From Pogostemon cablin (taxonomy: Eukaryota; Streptophyta; Magnoliopsida; Lamiales; Lamiaceae), in the NCBI GenBank assembly GCA_023678885.1, contig CM042953.1:4592518-4656517 (forward strand): DNA of 64,000 bases, given 5' to 3'. Under the pieces are notes generated by a model. That model searched no databases. It was not told where the DNA came from and was given only the letters and a program-made list of their open reading frames with translations. Both the position numbers and the translations under genes were made by a program. The number at the start of each line of letters is the position of its first letter. Positions within the stretch are counted from its first letter, which is position 1. Below, piece after piece: positions 22,710 to 35,889 of the stretch.

Positions 22710-23424
22710 GTATATAAATAAACATCATGTCAATTGATAAGTAAGGATTGTTAATAAAATTCAATTTAGTGTATCCTTATTGTTATTGACAATCTATCTC
22801 AACATTTGTTTTAACTCAAATAATTATAATGATAATTCTACGTCTGTATTTCTTTATGCACACTTATATTAATGTGATTTGATGATTCAAATTATATTTT
22901 AGGTGATAGTATTGATTTATATTGTTTTGTAATTGGCAATTTATGTGAATAAAAGTGAATAGGGGACTTACAAAAGTCTTGCCACATCTTCTACTCAATT
23001 ATATCCAATTTATGGTAGTTGGAAAATGCTTTAGTTTGTGATGGAAAAATGTGGATGAGTTATAAGTTGCAATGAGGAATAGCCTTGAAAGATAAATAAA
23101 TTTGTTAGTGGCTTACATCTTCGAGCAAACAAAATAAATATTTGCAGCTTCGGTCTTCCATAGTGTTCTGATGTTGGTGGCTTACATCTCACCTTTAGTT
23201 ACAGGGTTTCTATAGATGATTTAGTCTCATCTAGAATGATAAGAAACTTCATGTTTTCAATTTTTAGCCTAGGATACAATACTTTATTTTGTTTTATACT
23301 TATGTTCTAATTTAGACTCCAATTAGAGTGCACCTAAATGATTTAAAACGTTAGATTATACTTTAATTTAATCTCTAACATGAATTTAATTTAATAATAA
23401 AAAATTATATTAAGAAAATTACCC
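22710..23424. other. Unassigned AT-rich DNA
   Basis: Intron-like or intergenic; no frame, repeat or RNA gene recognised. Confidence 0.5.
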
Positions 23425-23531
23425 ACTACCCCATGTATTTAGCCTATAAATTATAGGGTGCACCTGACTACCCCATGTATTTAACCTATAAATTCTAGGG
23501 TGCACCGGTGCACCCCAGAATAACCGTCTAA
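23425..23531. repeat. 42 bp tandem repeat ending in an 18 bp palindrome
   Basis: ACTACCCCATGTATTTA units at 23425 and 23467 each lead to AGGGTGCACC. The second ends in the palindrome GGGTGCACCGGTGCACCC (23498-23515), followed 12 bp later by CTAA (23528-23531). A hairpin just before CTRR resembles a Helitron 3' end, but the next base is C, not the expected T. Confidence 0.6.
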
Positions 23532-26129
23532 CTTATTATTAAATAATTATTAATCAAACAATAAATTAGTTTCAAAGGTTTATTATAATTTTCTATTGTT
23601 GCTCTGTTGTTGTTAATGTTGATTATAGAAGGAATCCGAATGCTCTTAGCTCTTTGCAATGAATCACTCTGACTTTCAATCATGAAAGCTGTCTTGACAT
23701 CTAATTACTATGCCTCATATTTCATATGAGTAGAAACAGATAAAAGAGTCTGGATCAACATAGGCATAGCTATCGGCGAACAGGTTTTCTCATAATCGAA
23801 CATTTTCTTTCTGAGTATACCTCTTTGCAACAAGCTTTGCTTTCAAGGTTTTCACCTTATCCTATGATCCTCTTTTATTTTGTATGACTACTTCCAATGA
23901 CTTTTACACCATTTAGTGGTCATGTAAGCTCCCAGACTTGATTTAGAATCCATTAATTTTATTTCAAAATCATTGCATTTTGCTAAGATTCTGCATTTCT
24001 ATCTTGTAGTGATTCGTCGTATCCGTGGGTCCATTCCATATTTACTAGGGGCCAAGTCTCACGACTCTCCCAAAATATATTTTTTACAGGTTGTCAAACA
24101 ACCCTCCCACTACGACAAGGCACTACACATAATTGTGTATCAGACGTGACACGCATTGCAGTTTTACCTTGTGGTATATCCTCTTGTACACTTGGTACTA
24201 ATACTTTGTGTTTTGCCTCTCATTTCCTTTAGAACAATATATACATGGCATTATGATTTAATACATAGTCCTTTTTCAAAAATCTAGTGTTTGTGTTAAC
24301 AATCACCCTTCGATCTTTCGGACTAAATAAATCATCACCCATCATTTTTTAGGATATCCCACAAACAAACATTCATTTGAATTACTGTTTCTAGGGTATA
24401 CCCATAAAATGAATTTAGTAATTTCAAATAACTCATCATCTATCTAATCATTTGCATAAGAGTCTTTCTCATATTATGATTAGAAGACGGGTTATTAATT
24501 ACTATTTGTTGCATCCGTGGGATAAACATGATTTAAGAGTGAACAAATTATCGCCAATGTATAACAACAGATTATAGCTCCATCTTTCATTACTATGACC
24601 ATGTCATTTAAATGAAATGGAGTATCCATCCGTAAATGTATAGAAACTAAAATGAAATTCTTTCTATGAATACATATGTAAAGACAATTTCTCAAAATCA
24701 AACGTTTATTCATATCATAAGATAAATAAACAACTCTCACTGCAATAGCCACTACTCTCATCATCACTTAGTTGCAGGCTTTTGGTGTCTCCGACATCTA
24801 CAGACTACGTGTTAGTAAATGCCATCACTAATCATACTTCAACGACTAGTCAAAGAGATACTAACCTTGTTCACATCTTGATGAAATTTGAATTTCTTTG
24901 CCACATATTTTGTCAGAAGTTTCCCTCCATATACAACCTCTTGTATTTCAGGTAGAACATGCTCAAAATACCTAGGCAAAATATGGAGAATAAATTGATC
25001 TAGGTTTCCCCTTCAATTTCTACTCGAAAAATTCTCAATTCATTCATCAACTTATCCATGAACTCTTGCCTTTTAATCTTACTCAAGTATCCGAAGAGTT
25101 GCATGAGACCATTAATATTTCTTCGAACCTCTCACATCTTCACTAGAGATTTTAATAGGCATCATGAGACATCCTTAGTGAGAACACATAATTATATTTT
25201 CTTAAGCAGTAAATTTTAAAACCAAGATTCTTTTCTAATCATCTAATTTTGGATAAGTAAATATGTTTCTTTTAGTTAACAATAAGTGAGTTAAAACCAT
25301 TTTGAAAATTTAGAGAATCATAAATAAATACACCGATCAAATCTTTAAATTTTATCCTTTTATATTGATCCCCTCAAAATAATATAAAAATAAAATTCAC
25401 TGACATCTCAAGCACCGTGAGTCTGCAAGCCACGTTAGTATGAACGTTTAAAAACCTAAACATTTACAAGAGAAGGTTTTACACATTAATTTCATTCGTC
25501 AATCTAATCTCATGACAAAATAATTAATAGTCGGTTCTTTTTTAGCCATGCAAATAATAGCAGTGACTCTGTTGGGGAGGATACTAATTATTTACATCTA
25601 TGTGTACACCATTATTTGATCCAAAGTCCATTGCGCGAGCTTATGTGCCTTGCAGTTAGAGAAGTACACACGCGCTCGGATAACTTTCTACGATCATCAA
25701 TTATATATTTGTACTAGTGAACCGCACATAAACTCATCTGTTAGGGAGGAAGGTCTAAGCCAACACGCAAGTTAATGTGTCACATTACAAACAACAATTA
25801 TTTAATGAAGTCTGTACTAGTGATCCGTTAATAAACTCATCCGTTAGGGAGAAAGGCCTATTGCCAACACGCAAGTTTACTCACATCACTTACAAACCAA
25901 TAATGGAGGCCGCGGGAATTAATTACCAATCCCCTCTCCCACTTAGTTATTTAATACCGAGGGTTTTTTATATGCATATAATATTCACAATAATATACGC
26001 AACCTAACATGCTCCTATTACGACAAATAAGGCAGTAAATCCCAAAGAACATGCATACATATATAACAATAATTAGATAATTAAATCAAATTATAACAAT
26101 TATATATCATGGCAAATTCGATTGGCCAC

Positions 26130-27690
26130 CTAGCACGAATGCGGGCAACGCACACGGGGTTCGACTCGAGCACCAGAACTGCAGCTCGACTCGAGCTAAG
26201 TCTCAAGCCAAAGCTCAACTCATGCTCTCCGCCGTGCCTACTTCCTTGGATACAATCAGACTTGATAATTCCCTCACTTATCCACCCGGCCTTCAGCATG
26301 CATTCGGGCTCCGCTTTCTTGCCCACTGTGCACACTGATGAGCGTCCTCACACGGCTACACACAAGGTAACGAGAGCCATACCTGATGTCTCTCCCGCCA
26401 CCCATCAACAGCACACCCGCCTGGCACGCCACTCAGCTTGTCTTCGAGTGTGGTACCCTGCCAACCTTCGTGCATAACATAGGCCAGCAATCTGAGCATC
26501 CTGCTCGTCAATCAGGCGCACCATCGCGCATGGCAGCAAGTGCCCTCAATGTAGCCCACCGAGCACCAATCCGCACCTCATGCCTGCCCTCATAACTTGG
26601 CCTTCACTCACACGATTGCTGCTCACACCGTGCATTACATGCCACCAAGCGCTCACGCCCAGCACGCTGCTTGGAAGTGCGCTACCAGCATGGTTGTATC
26701 TGCTCATCTTCTTGTACGATAATAACCGAGTGACTGCATATCATGCACGCTACTTGTCTAGCAGCTTCCCATCACATAGCTCCAAGCCTAGCAACCAGCA
26801 CCAGCGCATGACCACTGCACCCATGGCCGTGAGTTTCCAGCATGAGGCAGCACACCGTCCTGCCGTGCATGACAGCCATGGCAGCCAGCAGCAAAAATCC
26901 TGACAAGCTCGCTCCAAGCCTTGGCTTAAACCACATGCCATCACTGTAATTGCTGTTACTTGCGATGCAAACAGACTCGACCCAGCAATGGAGGACTCAC
27001 TCGGAACACTATCAGACCCATCCCAAACTAAGCAGACACGGGCGGAAATTCTGAGGGACTTGCCCTGGCCTTCACGTTGACTCACTCTGAACTTTCTGCA
27101 GTCTCAATCGGAAAGAGCATCAGACCCTCCCTTAACTGCTGTCGATCGCGAGTTCTATCAACCTACTCAGAAAGACGACCCATGTCTGCCAGTCATCTGG
27201 CCTTACCATCAAGGCACGCCACATGCCGGTTATCATATGCTGTTGATGAACTAGTGTAGCGTGCCTTACAGTCGCTCGCCTCCAGCCCTGGCCATGTGGA
27301 CCCAATTGACACTTCGTGCAGACCCAATCGGCCAGCAAGGAGACTCGCTGCCGTGACTCGACTCTGTAGACCCAAATGGAAACTAGGCAGACCGCTGAAA
27401 GATTGCAGGCTTGTTCTGCATGAATTCTTTTAATCATTGATGTCATGCAAGTCGCCATCCCATCACAGCCAGGAGGTACGGTACCAACCTTTCACCATCG
27501 CCTACCAAATTCATCAACCACCAGGTGCTCATCTTTCATCAGCGAAACACTCACAAGCCACGCTAATCACTTTTAGACCTGGCGCTTGTAAGTCATGCGG
27601 CAGCTGCCGCTCCCACTTTTACCAGTGCCATCATTCGATTCTATTACCAGCGTGCAGTATCGAATTCAATCGACGAACAGATATAGGTTT
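26130..27690 (-). other. E0 hypervariable leader block
   Basis: GC-rich (C/A-rich on the plus strand) segment lying between family-conserved flanks: TTCGCCACC-like at its gag side and a CATGAGATTAGGGTT-like stretch at its primer-site side. E1, E2 and E3 carry different sequence in the same slot. Overlapping frames of about 60-120 residues on both strands show no domain. Confidence 0.6.
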
Positions 27691-27812
27691 TCATGGATAA
27701 AGTAATTATACTGAACCCTAATCTCATGCAATTCTAATTTCAAAAATTAAATCACATAAATCCTAGCCTAACGTTTCACGCTTCACCACAAAACTGAAGC
27801 TCTAATACGAAT

Positions 27813-29217
27813 TGTTGGCATTTGATCATTTGGTTAACGTGAACCGTTAGGGATCCATAGGATTCTAACATGCAGCGAAAGCACAAAAATAAGAAACGTA
27901 TTACCTTTCACTAGGGTATGTTGATAAAGATAGATTCTCGCTGGTTGCTTGTGCAGCGTCACAAGAATGGCCATAACTTCTTCATCTAAACTACGATTGA
28001 AATGATCTTCATACTCAAATGATCCTCTCTTCAACGGCTTTCTGTTAGTATATTAATCTTTAAATTCGTAGAAATTTACGATTTTATATGAATTTTGAAA
28101 TATGGTGGACAGCAGCAGCAAACACCCTTTCGGTCTTCTGCTGTATTCCCAAGTCCAATCTCGACGTCGTGTGGGCGACGATCCTTGAGATCTTCTCAAT
28201 CTACTGTTCACTCTCTATCTCATGTATGTTAGGCGCATAGAATTAGGTTTAGAACAACTGAGATGACTTATATATGGGCTACAGCAGGGACCAGGAAGAG
28301 AAATTAAAGTTGGGCCTCCATTGGGATTAAGTATCCATGTTTAGCCCAAAGCTTATACTTAAGTCCAATAATAATAATAATATATACCACTAAAATATTA
28401 TTATTGCACTACCGTTCTAATCCATAAATTACATTTTGGGCTCCTTCTTATTATGAGCCCGTTAGTCTCCCCATATTTAAGATATACAATGTCCATAAAT
28501 TAATTAAGTTACTCACAACTCCATGAATTAATATCTCATCCAAGAGTAGTACCACTCAACCTCATTATCATGCCGGAATAAATTCACCTGCAGAGTTTAT
28601 ATGATAATCATTATGAGGTCCTCAAGGAAACATCATCAACCTATGACGGACACGGAATCCTTCTATAATCAACAACACTCTATAGAGATAGCAATCTATA
28701 AAGACAACACTACTTCCCAACTCACCGAGTTTGTTGATTTAATTACATGTAAATCTCACCCATTGATGAATAAAAAAAATACATATTGTCCTACGTGTCG
28801 AGGTTATTGTATAGGGATTAAGAGCACAAACATCCATAATAACTGAGATCAAGTTCTCTTATATAGTTAATATAAATCGAACAATCTCATGCGGTCCTGC
28901 TCAATACACACAAGTGCACTAATGTGATTCTATAGCCAAGACAAGCTAATACCAAACCACACTACAACCATCCCGATAGAGAGTCCCCGTCTATCTTGGT
29001 TGTGAGCATCTGTTTATACTTTATAAGAAAATCGATAATATGATCTTCAGCGTGTTGTCGCACAACATATTATCTACAATATAAAGTAAATGGACTATTA
29101 CATTGTATATATAAATAAATTATAAGACGCAATCATTTGATCATATGATTCTCATTTCAAATTAATTATTAACGTATTGTTCATATAAAAGCTACACTTT
29201 TAGTATACAATCCAACA
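27813..29217 (-). mobile_element. E0 5' LTR
   Basis: 1405 bp from TGTTGGCATTTGATC to ...TATACAATCCAACA. It includes the ~190 bp module (about 27928-28045) that E1 and E2 LTRs lack. A TATATAAGT promoter-type site reads on the minus strand near 28270. Confidence 0.88.
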
Positions 29218-30930
29218 GTTAAGGTCTCGGATAATAATTTTAGAATCTGATCATCTGTGTTTCTATTATGTCACTGATTAGCCATAACTTGTAGTCGGGT
29301 TGACCAATTCAAGAATTTATCGAACCACAGGGAGGTCGATACTAGCACTTAAGCGATATCACGTTTATCACGATTTTATAGAGACGAATCATAGATAGAT
29401 GGTTTGGGTAACAAGTAATTAAATGAAAGTAGACAAACAATAATCCAATGACAAGATAAAAATGATGAATGAGTGGTTTTCCAAATTAAGTAGAAGTGAG
29501 ATTAACAACACTATTGAAGTGGTAACTTATGGATTCATGCATTAAACTCATATGTATAAAGGGTTAAGACTAAGGGCCAACACTTATACCACCTAAACTT
29601 CCTCTCGAAATGAATAGGATGTAGATCATTTGCACAATCTCAAAATAGCTCAAAGGTTGGTTCTAAATTAAACTATTCCAACTAGGTACTAAGTTCAATT
29701 ATAGAATCCCTTCATATAATCAATTGACTTCTCAATCTAACTAATCACATGTTCCATCAAAGGGTTCTAAATAATAAAGGACTTCTCAATCACTTTACCA
29801 TCTATAATGCACATGAGGTGTTTGATGAAATGATTCACTTGACTATCCTAAGCACATAATTGATTTCTCAATCTAATCATATAATTAGAACAATCAAACA
29901 CACAAAACATCATAGATCTCAAGATATATAAGCACCAATGATAGAAAATCAAATATCCCCATCAACATATGAATTTAATTACATAGATCCACAAATTAAC
30001 CAACAACCTTCATGTTGCTAATCTCACAAGGGAGATTAGCCTACAATCTTCATAAGATCCATAACATAGACATTATAATTCTTACAAATCATGATAAACT
30101 AAAGGATTAACACAAAATTGGAATGAAAACTCCCTTGGAAATGGATCCAATTGAATCTCCCTTCTTCCTTTGGTGATCACCCAAGCTTCCTTGCTTCTTC
30201 ACTTGATTTGGATGGAGGAAATTATGGAGAGATGATGTAGATCTCCAAATGAATGAATGGGATGGAGAATATGGTGTGAAATCAAAGGAATGGTGTGTGA
30301 GGTGTGTGTGAACAGTAGAATTTCGGATCTCCCTTAAAATGTTGAATGGATTGGTATTTATACCCCATGGAGACCTTCTAGAAGAATTGTAAAAAAAATA
30401 TCCTGTTCTGGTGCCGACACGAGTCGTGTCACGTAGCACGGGTCGTGTCGTGTCAGGGCATGCGGCACACGAGTCGTTCTGCGTCGCACGGCCAAATGGT
30501 GGCCGTGTTGAATGCCTAGACGTCGCCGCACGGCCTCCGCTTACAGGCCCGTGTCCTGTACACGGGTCGTGCTCTGAACACGGGTCGTGCTCCACAACAC
30601 GACCAAATGGTGGTCGTGTTGGATAAATAGATGCCGCCGCACGACCATTCTGGACAGGCCCGTGTCTGGCACACGGGCCGTTTTGCTGCAACACGAGCCG
30701 TGTTGCCAGCACGGCCGGCCGTGTTCTTGCACCTTTGTTTCTTCTTCTTTGTTTGATCTTCCTTCTTCATTTTTACTCCATTTTCACCTGTTATATGTAT
30801 GTTTAAGATCATTCTCACACATTCCTATGAAAATACATAACACCACCAAAATACACAAAAATACGGATAAAACAATACGCAAAATACACTCAAAAAGGCA
30901 CTAAAATCTAGGTGAAAATAACGACAATCA
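29218..30930 (-). mobile_element. Probable Ty3/gypsy-type LTR or LTR-derived region
   Basis: In element sense it starts TGATTGTCGTTATTTTCACC (at 30930) and passes a GC-rich block of ACACGGGTCGTGT words (30405-30735). It ends near a GAACCACAGGGAGG stretch (about 29320). This style is common in plant Tat/Athila-like LTRs. No second copy, primer site or target duplication is in the window, so the ends and class are tentative. The frames in 30107-30904 come from the GC-rich repeat and are not convincing genes. Confidence 0.4.
30405..30735. repeat. ACACGGGTCGTGT-rich block with 111 bp duplicated hairpin unit
   Basis: Two units 111 bp apart each carry a hairpin: CACGGCCA-AATGG-TGGCCGTG (30487-30507) and CACGACCA-AATGG-TGGTCGTG (30598-30618). 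The single stem difference is compensated on the other side. Further CACGGGTCGTG words fill the block. Confidence 0.8.
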
Positions 30931-31126
30931 GTCACGCATTGTTGTTGTTATGGATAGTGATTAATACTAACTATCTTCATTATTATTAGACTATAGTTGT
31001 CAATCTGAATATGTTTTTTTATATTATTTTTATCTCTCTCTTGTGCTAAATGTTATTGCTTTGTTTTAGTTTTCAAGAATCTACATGGACATTAAGTACT
31101 TTGGCTATCCAAAATAATGGACTTGT
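30931..31126. other. Unassigned AT-rich DNA
   Basis: Nothing recognised between the LTR-like region and the ~120 bp junction repeat. Confidence 0.4.
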
Positions 31127-31245
31127 TGATGAGAGTTAAAATAAGCGTGTTTTATCGTCCAATGTAACACCTTTTTTTATGGAAATTGTTGTTATATATT
31201 ATAACAAATATCTTATATTCAATATATTTAAGAAAAAGGTGTGCT
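31127..31245 (-). repeat. Junction repeat R, copy 1
   Basis: About 120 bp, similar in reverse to 60872-60988 (both encode a worn YIEYK-x(n)-IYNNN-like stretch). Here it abuts the broken 3' end of copia E1. At the other site it lies between a gypsy LTR end and a broken copia LTR. Confidence 0.6.
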
Positions 31246-31470
31246 TGGGTACTTGCTCTTAATGTGTTTAATTGCCTATGGACTTGTGATTCCTTCAAGT
31301 TTGCAAATGTACTATTATTATCAAAATAAATTGTGATAATCTTAGGCAAACTCAGAAAATACATCCAAGTCCATCATGAAGTCTCAAGAATCATACATAT
31401 ACTTTGGCTGCCTTAGAGACTCCAATTCATCATCTTTTTACCATGGTGGAGTCCGAAATATATTTCTATA

Positions 31471-31600
31471 TGACACTCCTCCACTTTATGACTCTACTTC
31501 CAAAATTAAACACATAACCTTGAGGTGGATTTACTATGACACTCCTCCACTTTATGACTCTACTTCCAAAATTAAACACATAACCTTGAGGTGGATTTAC
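31471..31600. repeat. 65 bp tandem duplication inside E1 RNase H region
   Basis: Two near-identical copies (31471-31535, 31536-31600) of the stretch that E3 and E4 have once. It is private to this copy. Confidence 0.9.
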
Positions 31601-34448
31601 TGTCGTCCCTATCTGATTTGAAAAATCCGAATCTATGTAACTCATAAGAAGCAGTGAATCTGTTTGGTAAGTTCACATATAATTTCTAGTCCTTTTCAGG
31701 TACATAAATATGTGTCTTACCACAGTTCAACATCCTTATTTCACGTTACCTTGATACCCACTGTCCATGCGTTAAGCAAAACATATATCCATTCTTGTGC
31801 ATAGCATTCCTTAGATTAAGCTTCCTTATTTGCCGAAGCATAAGGAACCACTTTCATCACCTTTATCTTCCTTTTGTATCTCAAGACACATTTCCTTAGA
31901 TAAAGTCACATGCTAAAACGAGTAAGGATTGTATCATCTCATGAAGCTTGAGACAAGCATAACTTCTTTCTTGTGATCCATATTACCGTGATCAAAAGGA
32001 CATTTTTTGCTTCTCTTAAGTCCTTCATTACATACTGCTTTATCAACCATACCCATATGCCCGACAATACTCTTTAATTGTCTCCAATGAGCAATATATT
32101 ATCCACGCACAATACAAGTACTACCACCATGTTTTCGTCACTCTTTACAATACACAAGTCACATCCGTGCATTGAATGAATCCATATATTTGGATTTCCT
32201 CATCAAAATGGATGTTTCATGATCTTGAAGCTTGCTTTAATCCATCGATGGACACCTTTAAGCTTACATAACTCAAAATGCCCTTAGCCCTTTGCAATGA
32301 ATTACTCTGGTTGCTTCACATAGATATTTTCCTCAAGACTTTCAATCAGGAATGTTGTCTTGACATCTATTGGCTATCCCTCATATTTCATATGAGTAAC
32401 AACAGATAAAAGAGTCTGGATCAACATAGGCATAGTTATCGGTGAACATATTTTCTCATAATTGAAACTTTTCTTTCTGATTATACCTTTTCGCAACAAA
32501 CTTTGCTTCCAAAGTTTTCACCTTATCCTATGATCCTCTTTTATTTTATAGAGCCACTTTCAATGACTTTCTCACCATTCGTGATTTTACAAGTAGCCAG
32601 ATCTAATTTAGAATTCATCGATTCTATTTCGATATTCATTACACTTTGCTTAGATTCCGCATTTCTATCTTGTAGTGCTTCGTCATATCCGTGAGTCCAT
32701 TCCATGTTTACTAGGGAACAAGTCTCACGACTCTCCCAAAATATATATCTTGCAGGTTGTCGAACAACCCTCCCACTACAATAAGGCACTACATGCAACT
32801 GTGTATCAGACATGACACGCGTTGCAGTTTACCTTGTGGTATATCCTCTTATACACTTGGTACTAATACTTTGTGTTTTCCCTCTCACTTCCTTTAGAAT
32901 AATTTACACATGGGTTTATGATTTAATACATAGTCCTTTTCCAAAATCTAGTGTTTGTGTTAACAATCACCCTTCGATCTTTTGGATTAAATAAATCACC
33001 CTTCATTTTCCTAGGATATCCCACAAACAGACGAATATTCATACGAATTACTGTTTCTAGGGCATATCCATAAAATGAATTTAATAATTCCAAATAACTC
33101 ATCATCTATCTAACCATTTCCATAAGAGTCTTTCTCTTATTAAAATTAGAAGACGCGTTATTAATTACTATTTGTTGCATACGTAGGATAAACATGATTT
33201 AAGAGTTTACAAATTATCGCCAATGTACAACAACATATTATAGCTCCATCCTTCATTGCTATGAGCATGTCATTTAAATGAAATGGAGTATCCATCCGTA
33301 AATTCATAGAAACTGAAATTAAATTCTTTCTATGAAAAATGTACGTAAAGACAATTTCTCACAATCAAATGTTTATTCATATCGTAAGATAAATAAACAA
33401 CTCCCACTGTAACAACCACTATTCTCGTATTATTATCCATATATACAAAAATCTCACCATCACTTAGTTACACGCTTTTAGTGATTCCGGTATCTACACA
33501 CAATGTGTCAGCAGATGACATCACTAAACATGCTTCAACGACTAGTGAATGAGATATTAACCTTGTTCACATCTTGATGAAATTGGATTTCCTTTGTCAT
33601 ATGTTTTATCAGTAGATCCCTACCATATACAACCTCTCGTGTTTCATGTAGAACTTGCTCAAAATATCCAGACAAATTATGAAGAATGAATTGATCTAGG
33701 TATCCCTTTCAATTTCTATTCCAACCATTTCCAATTCATTCATCAACTTATCCATGACCTCTTGCATTTCTTACATACTCAAGTATTTGAAGAGTCGCAT
33801 GAGACCATCATATTTCTATGAACCTCTCACCTCTTCACTAGAGACTTTAATAGGCATCATTGGACATCCTTAGTAAGAACACATATTTATATTTTCTTAA
33901 GCAGTAAAATGCAAAACCAAGATTCTTTTCTAATCATCTAATTTTGGACCAGTAAATATAATTACTTTCAGTAAACAATAAGTGAGATAAAATCATTTAA
34001 AATTCAGAGAATCACAAATAAATACACCGATCAAATCTTTGAATTTTATCCATTTATATTGATTTCCTCAAAACAAAATAAAATTAAAACTCACTGACAT
34101 CTCAAGCACCGTGAGTCTGCAAGCCACGTTAGTGTAGACGTTTACAAACCCAAACATTTACAAGAGAATGTTTTACCCATTAATTTCATTCGTCAACCTA
34201 ACCACATGACAAAATAATTAATAGTCGATTCTTCTTTAGCCATGCAAATAATAGCAATGACTCCATTGGGGGAGGATACTAATTATTTACACCTAAGTGT
34301 ATACCATTATTTGATTCCAAGTCCATTGCACGAGCTTGTGTGCCTTACAGTTGGAGAAGTAAACACGCGCTCGGATAACTTCCTAGAATCATCAATTATA
34401 TGTTTGTACCAGTGAACCACACATAAACTCATCCGTTAGGGAGGAAGG

Positions 34449-35648
34449 TGTTGGATTGTATACTAAAAGTCTAACTTTAGTATGAACAATGTCATAACAA
34501 TATTTGAAATGAAAATCATTGATCAAATGATTGCATCTTATAATTTATTTTATATGCATGATGCAATAGTCCATTTACTTTATACTGTAGATAATATGTT
34601 GTGCGACAACACGCGGAAGATCATATTATCGGTTTCTTTATAAAGTATAAACAGATGCTCACAACCGAGATAGACAGGGACTCTCTATCGGTATGGTTGT
34701 AGTGTGCTTTGGTATTAGCTTGTCTTGGCTATAGAATCACATTAGTGCACTTGTGTGTATTGAGCAGGACCGCTTGAGATCGTTCTTCTTATACTGACTA
34801 TATAGTAGAACTTGATCTCTGTTATTATGGAAGTTCGTGCTCTTAATCCCTACACAATAACCTCGACACGTAGGGCAGTATGTATTTTTTTGATTCATCA
34901 ATGGGTGAGATTTATAAGTATTAAATCAATATACTCGGTGAGTAGGGAAGTAGTGCTGTCTCTATGGTGTGCTGTTGATTGTAGAAGGAATTCATGTCCG
35001 ACATAGGCTGATGATGTCCCCTTGAGGAGCTCATAAGGTTTATCATGTAAATCTTGCAAGTGGATTAATTTTCGGCATGATAAAAAGGTTGAGTGATACT
35101 ACTCTCGGATGAGATATTAATTAATTTGAGTTGTCAGTAACTTAATTAATTAATGGGCATTGTATATCTTAAACATGGGGAGACAGTCGGGCTTATAATA
35201 AGAAGGAGCCCAGAACATAATTTTGGGATTGGACGGGTAGTGCAGTAATAATATTTTAGTGGACTATATTATTATTATTGGATTTAATTAAAAGCTTTGG
35301 GCTAAGCTTGGTTAATTAAATTCAATTGAGGCCCAGCCCGATTTCTCCTCCTGGTCCCTGCTGTAGCCCAACTATATAAGTCATCTCAGCTCCTGTTAAC
35401 CCTAAGTCAGTGCCTCATTTGACAGTTAGAAAGAACAGGAGCAGATTGAGAGAATCTTGCGGATTGTTGCCCACACAACAGCAGGATTCGACTTGGGACA
35501 TACAGCAGAAGATTAAGAGGTGGTTCTCTGCAACAGTTCATCCTCTACATCAACCCAGAAGTACGGTATACATTATATTCGCTTCCGCTTTATCGTTTAT
35601 CTGAAATCCTAATGGATCTTGTTCAACCGCACGATCCAATTGCCTACA
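34449..35648 (+). mobile_element. E2 5' LTR
   Basis: 1200 bp, TGTTGG...CTACA. It lacks the ~190 bp module present in E0, E3 and the solo LTR. TATA-type promoter at 35372-35380. Confidence 0.95.
35372..35380 (+). promoter_or_regulatory. Putative LTR TATA box
   Basis: CTATATAAG preceded by a GGTCCCTGCTGTAGCCCA block that is conserved in every LTR of this family (for example minus-strand partners near 47622 and 54440, plus-strand near 46138). Conservation and position within the LTR suggest the core promoter. Start-site mapping is not possible from sequence. Confidence 0.55.
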
Positions 35649-35650
35649 AT

Positions 35651-35662
35651 TGGTATCAGAGC
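35651..35662 (+). other. E2 primer binding site
   Basis: TGGTATCAGAGC, perfect initiator-Met-tRNA complement, two bases after the 5' LTR. Confidence 0.92.
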
Positions 35663-35889
35663 GTTGGTTTCGTGGTGAAACATGAGACGTTAGGTGGGGT
35701 TTGTTTCATACGTGTTTATTGTCAAATTGAAAGCATGTATGAGATTGATTATATGATTATGTGTAATAATCTGTTTATAATCGACTATTCTTTTTAAGGG
35801 TTTTTAGTATTATTTTTTTTTTTAAAAAAAACCCTATTGCTATGTGTTTATTACTCTTTAAACGAGAAACACGAACACACATGTCTGCA

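Larger units (their letters stand above)
23639..29217 (-). mobile_element. Copia element E0 (3'-truncated)
   Basis: Minus-strand member of the TGTTGGATTGTATAC copia family: 5' LTR at 27813-29217, worn primer site (27800-27811), leader, gag region and the start of RT. The left end breaks off inside RT at about 23639, where E3 has homologous DNA at about 49705; no 3' LTR remains. A ~530 bp integrase deletion at about 24463 matches one in E1 (33129). Around the gag start, E0, E1 and E3 align well (25740-26120 here), but 26130-27690 is an unrelated GC-rich leader block. No frame is usable as protein. Confidence 0.85.

Noticed and set aside
30107..30712. 201-residue frame with repeated ARHGP/TRPPFGR-like words
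   Set aside because: Arises from the ACACGGGTCGTGT repeat block in an LTR-like region, and frames exist on both strands.
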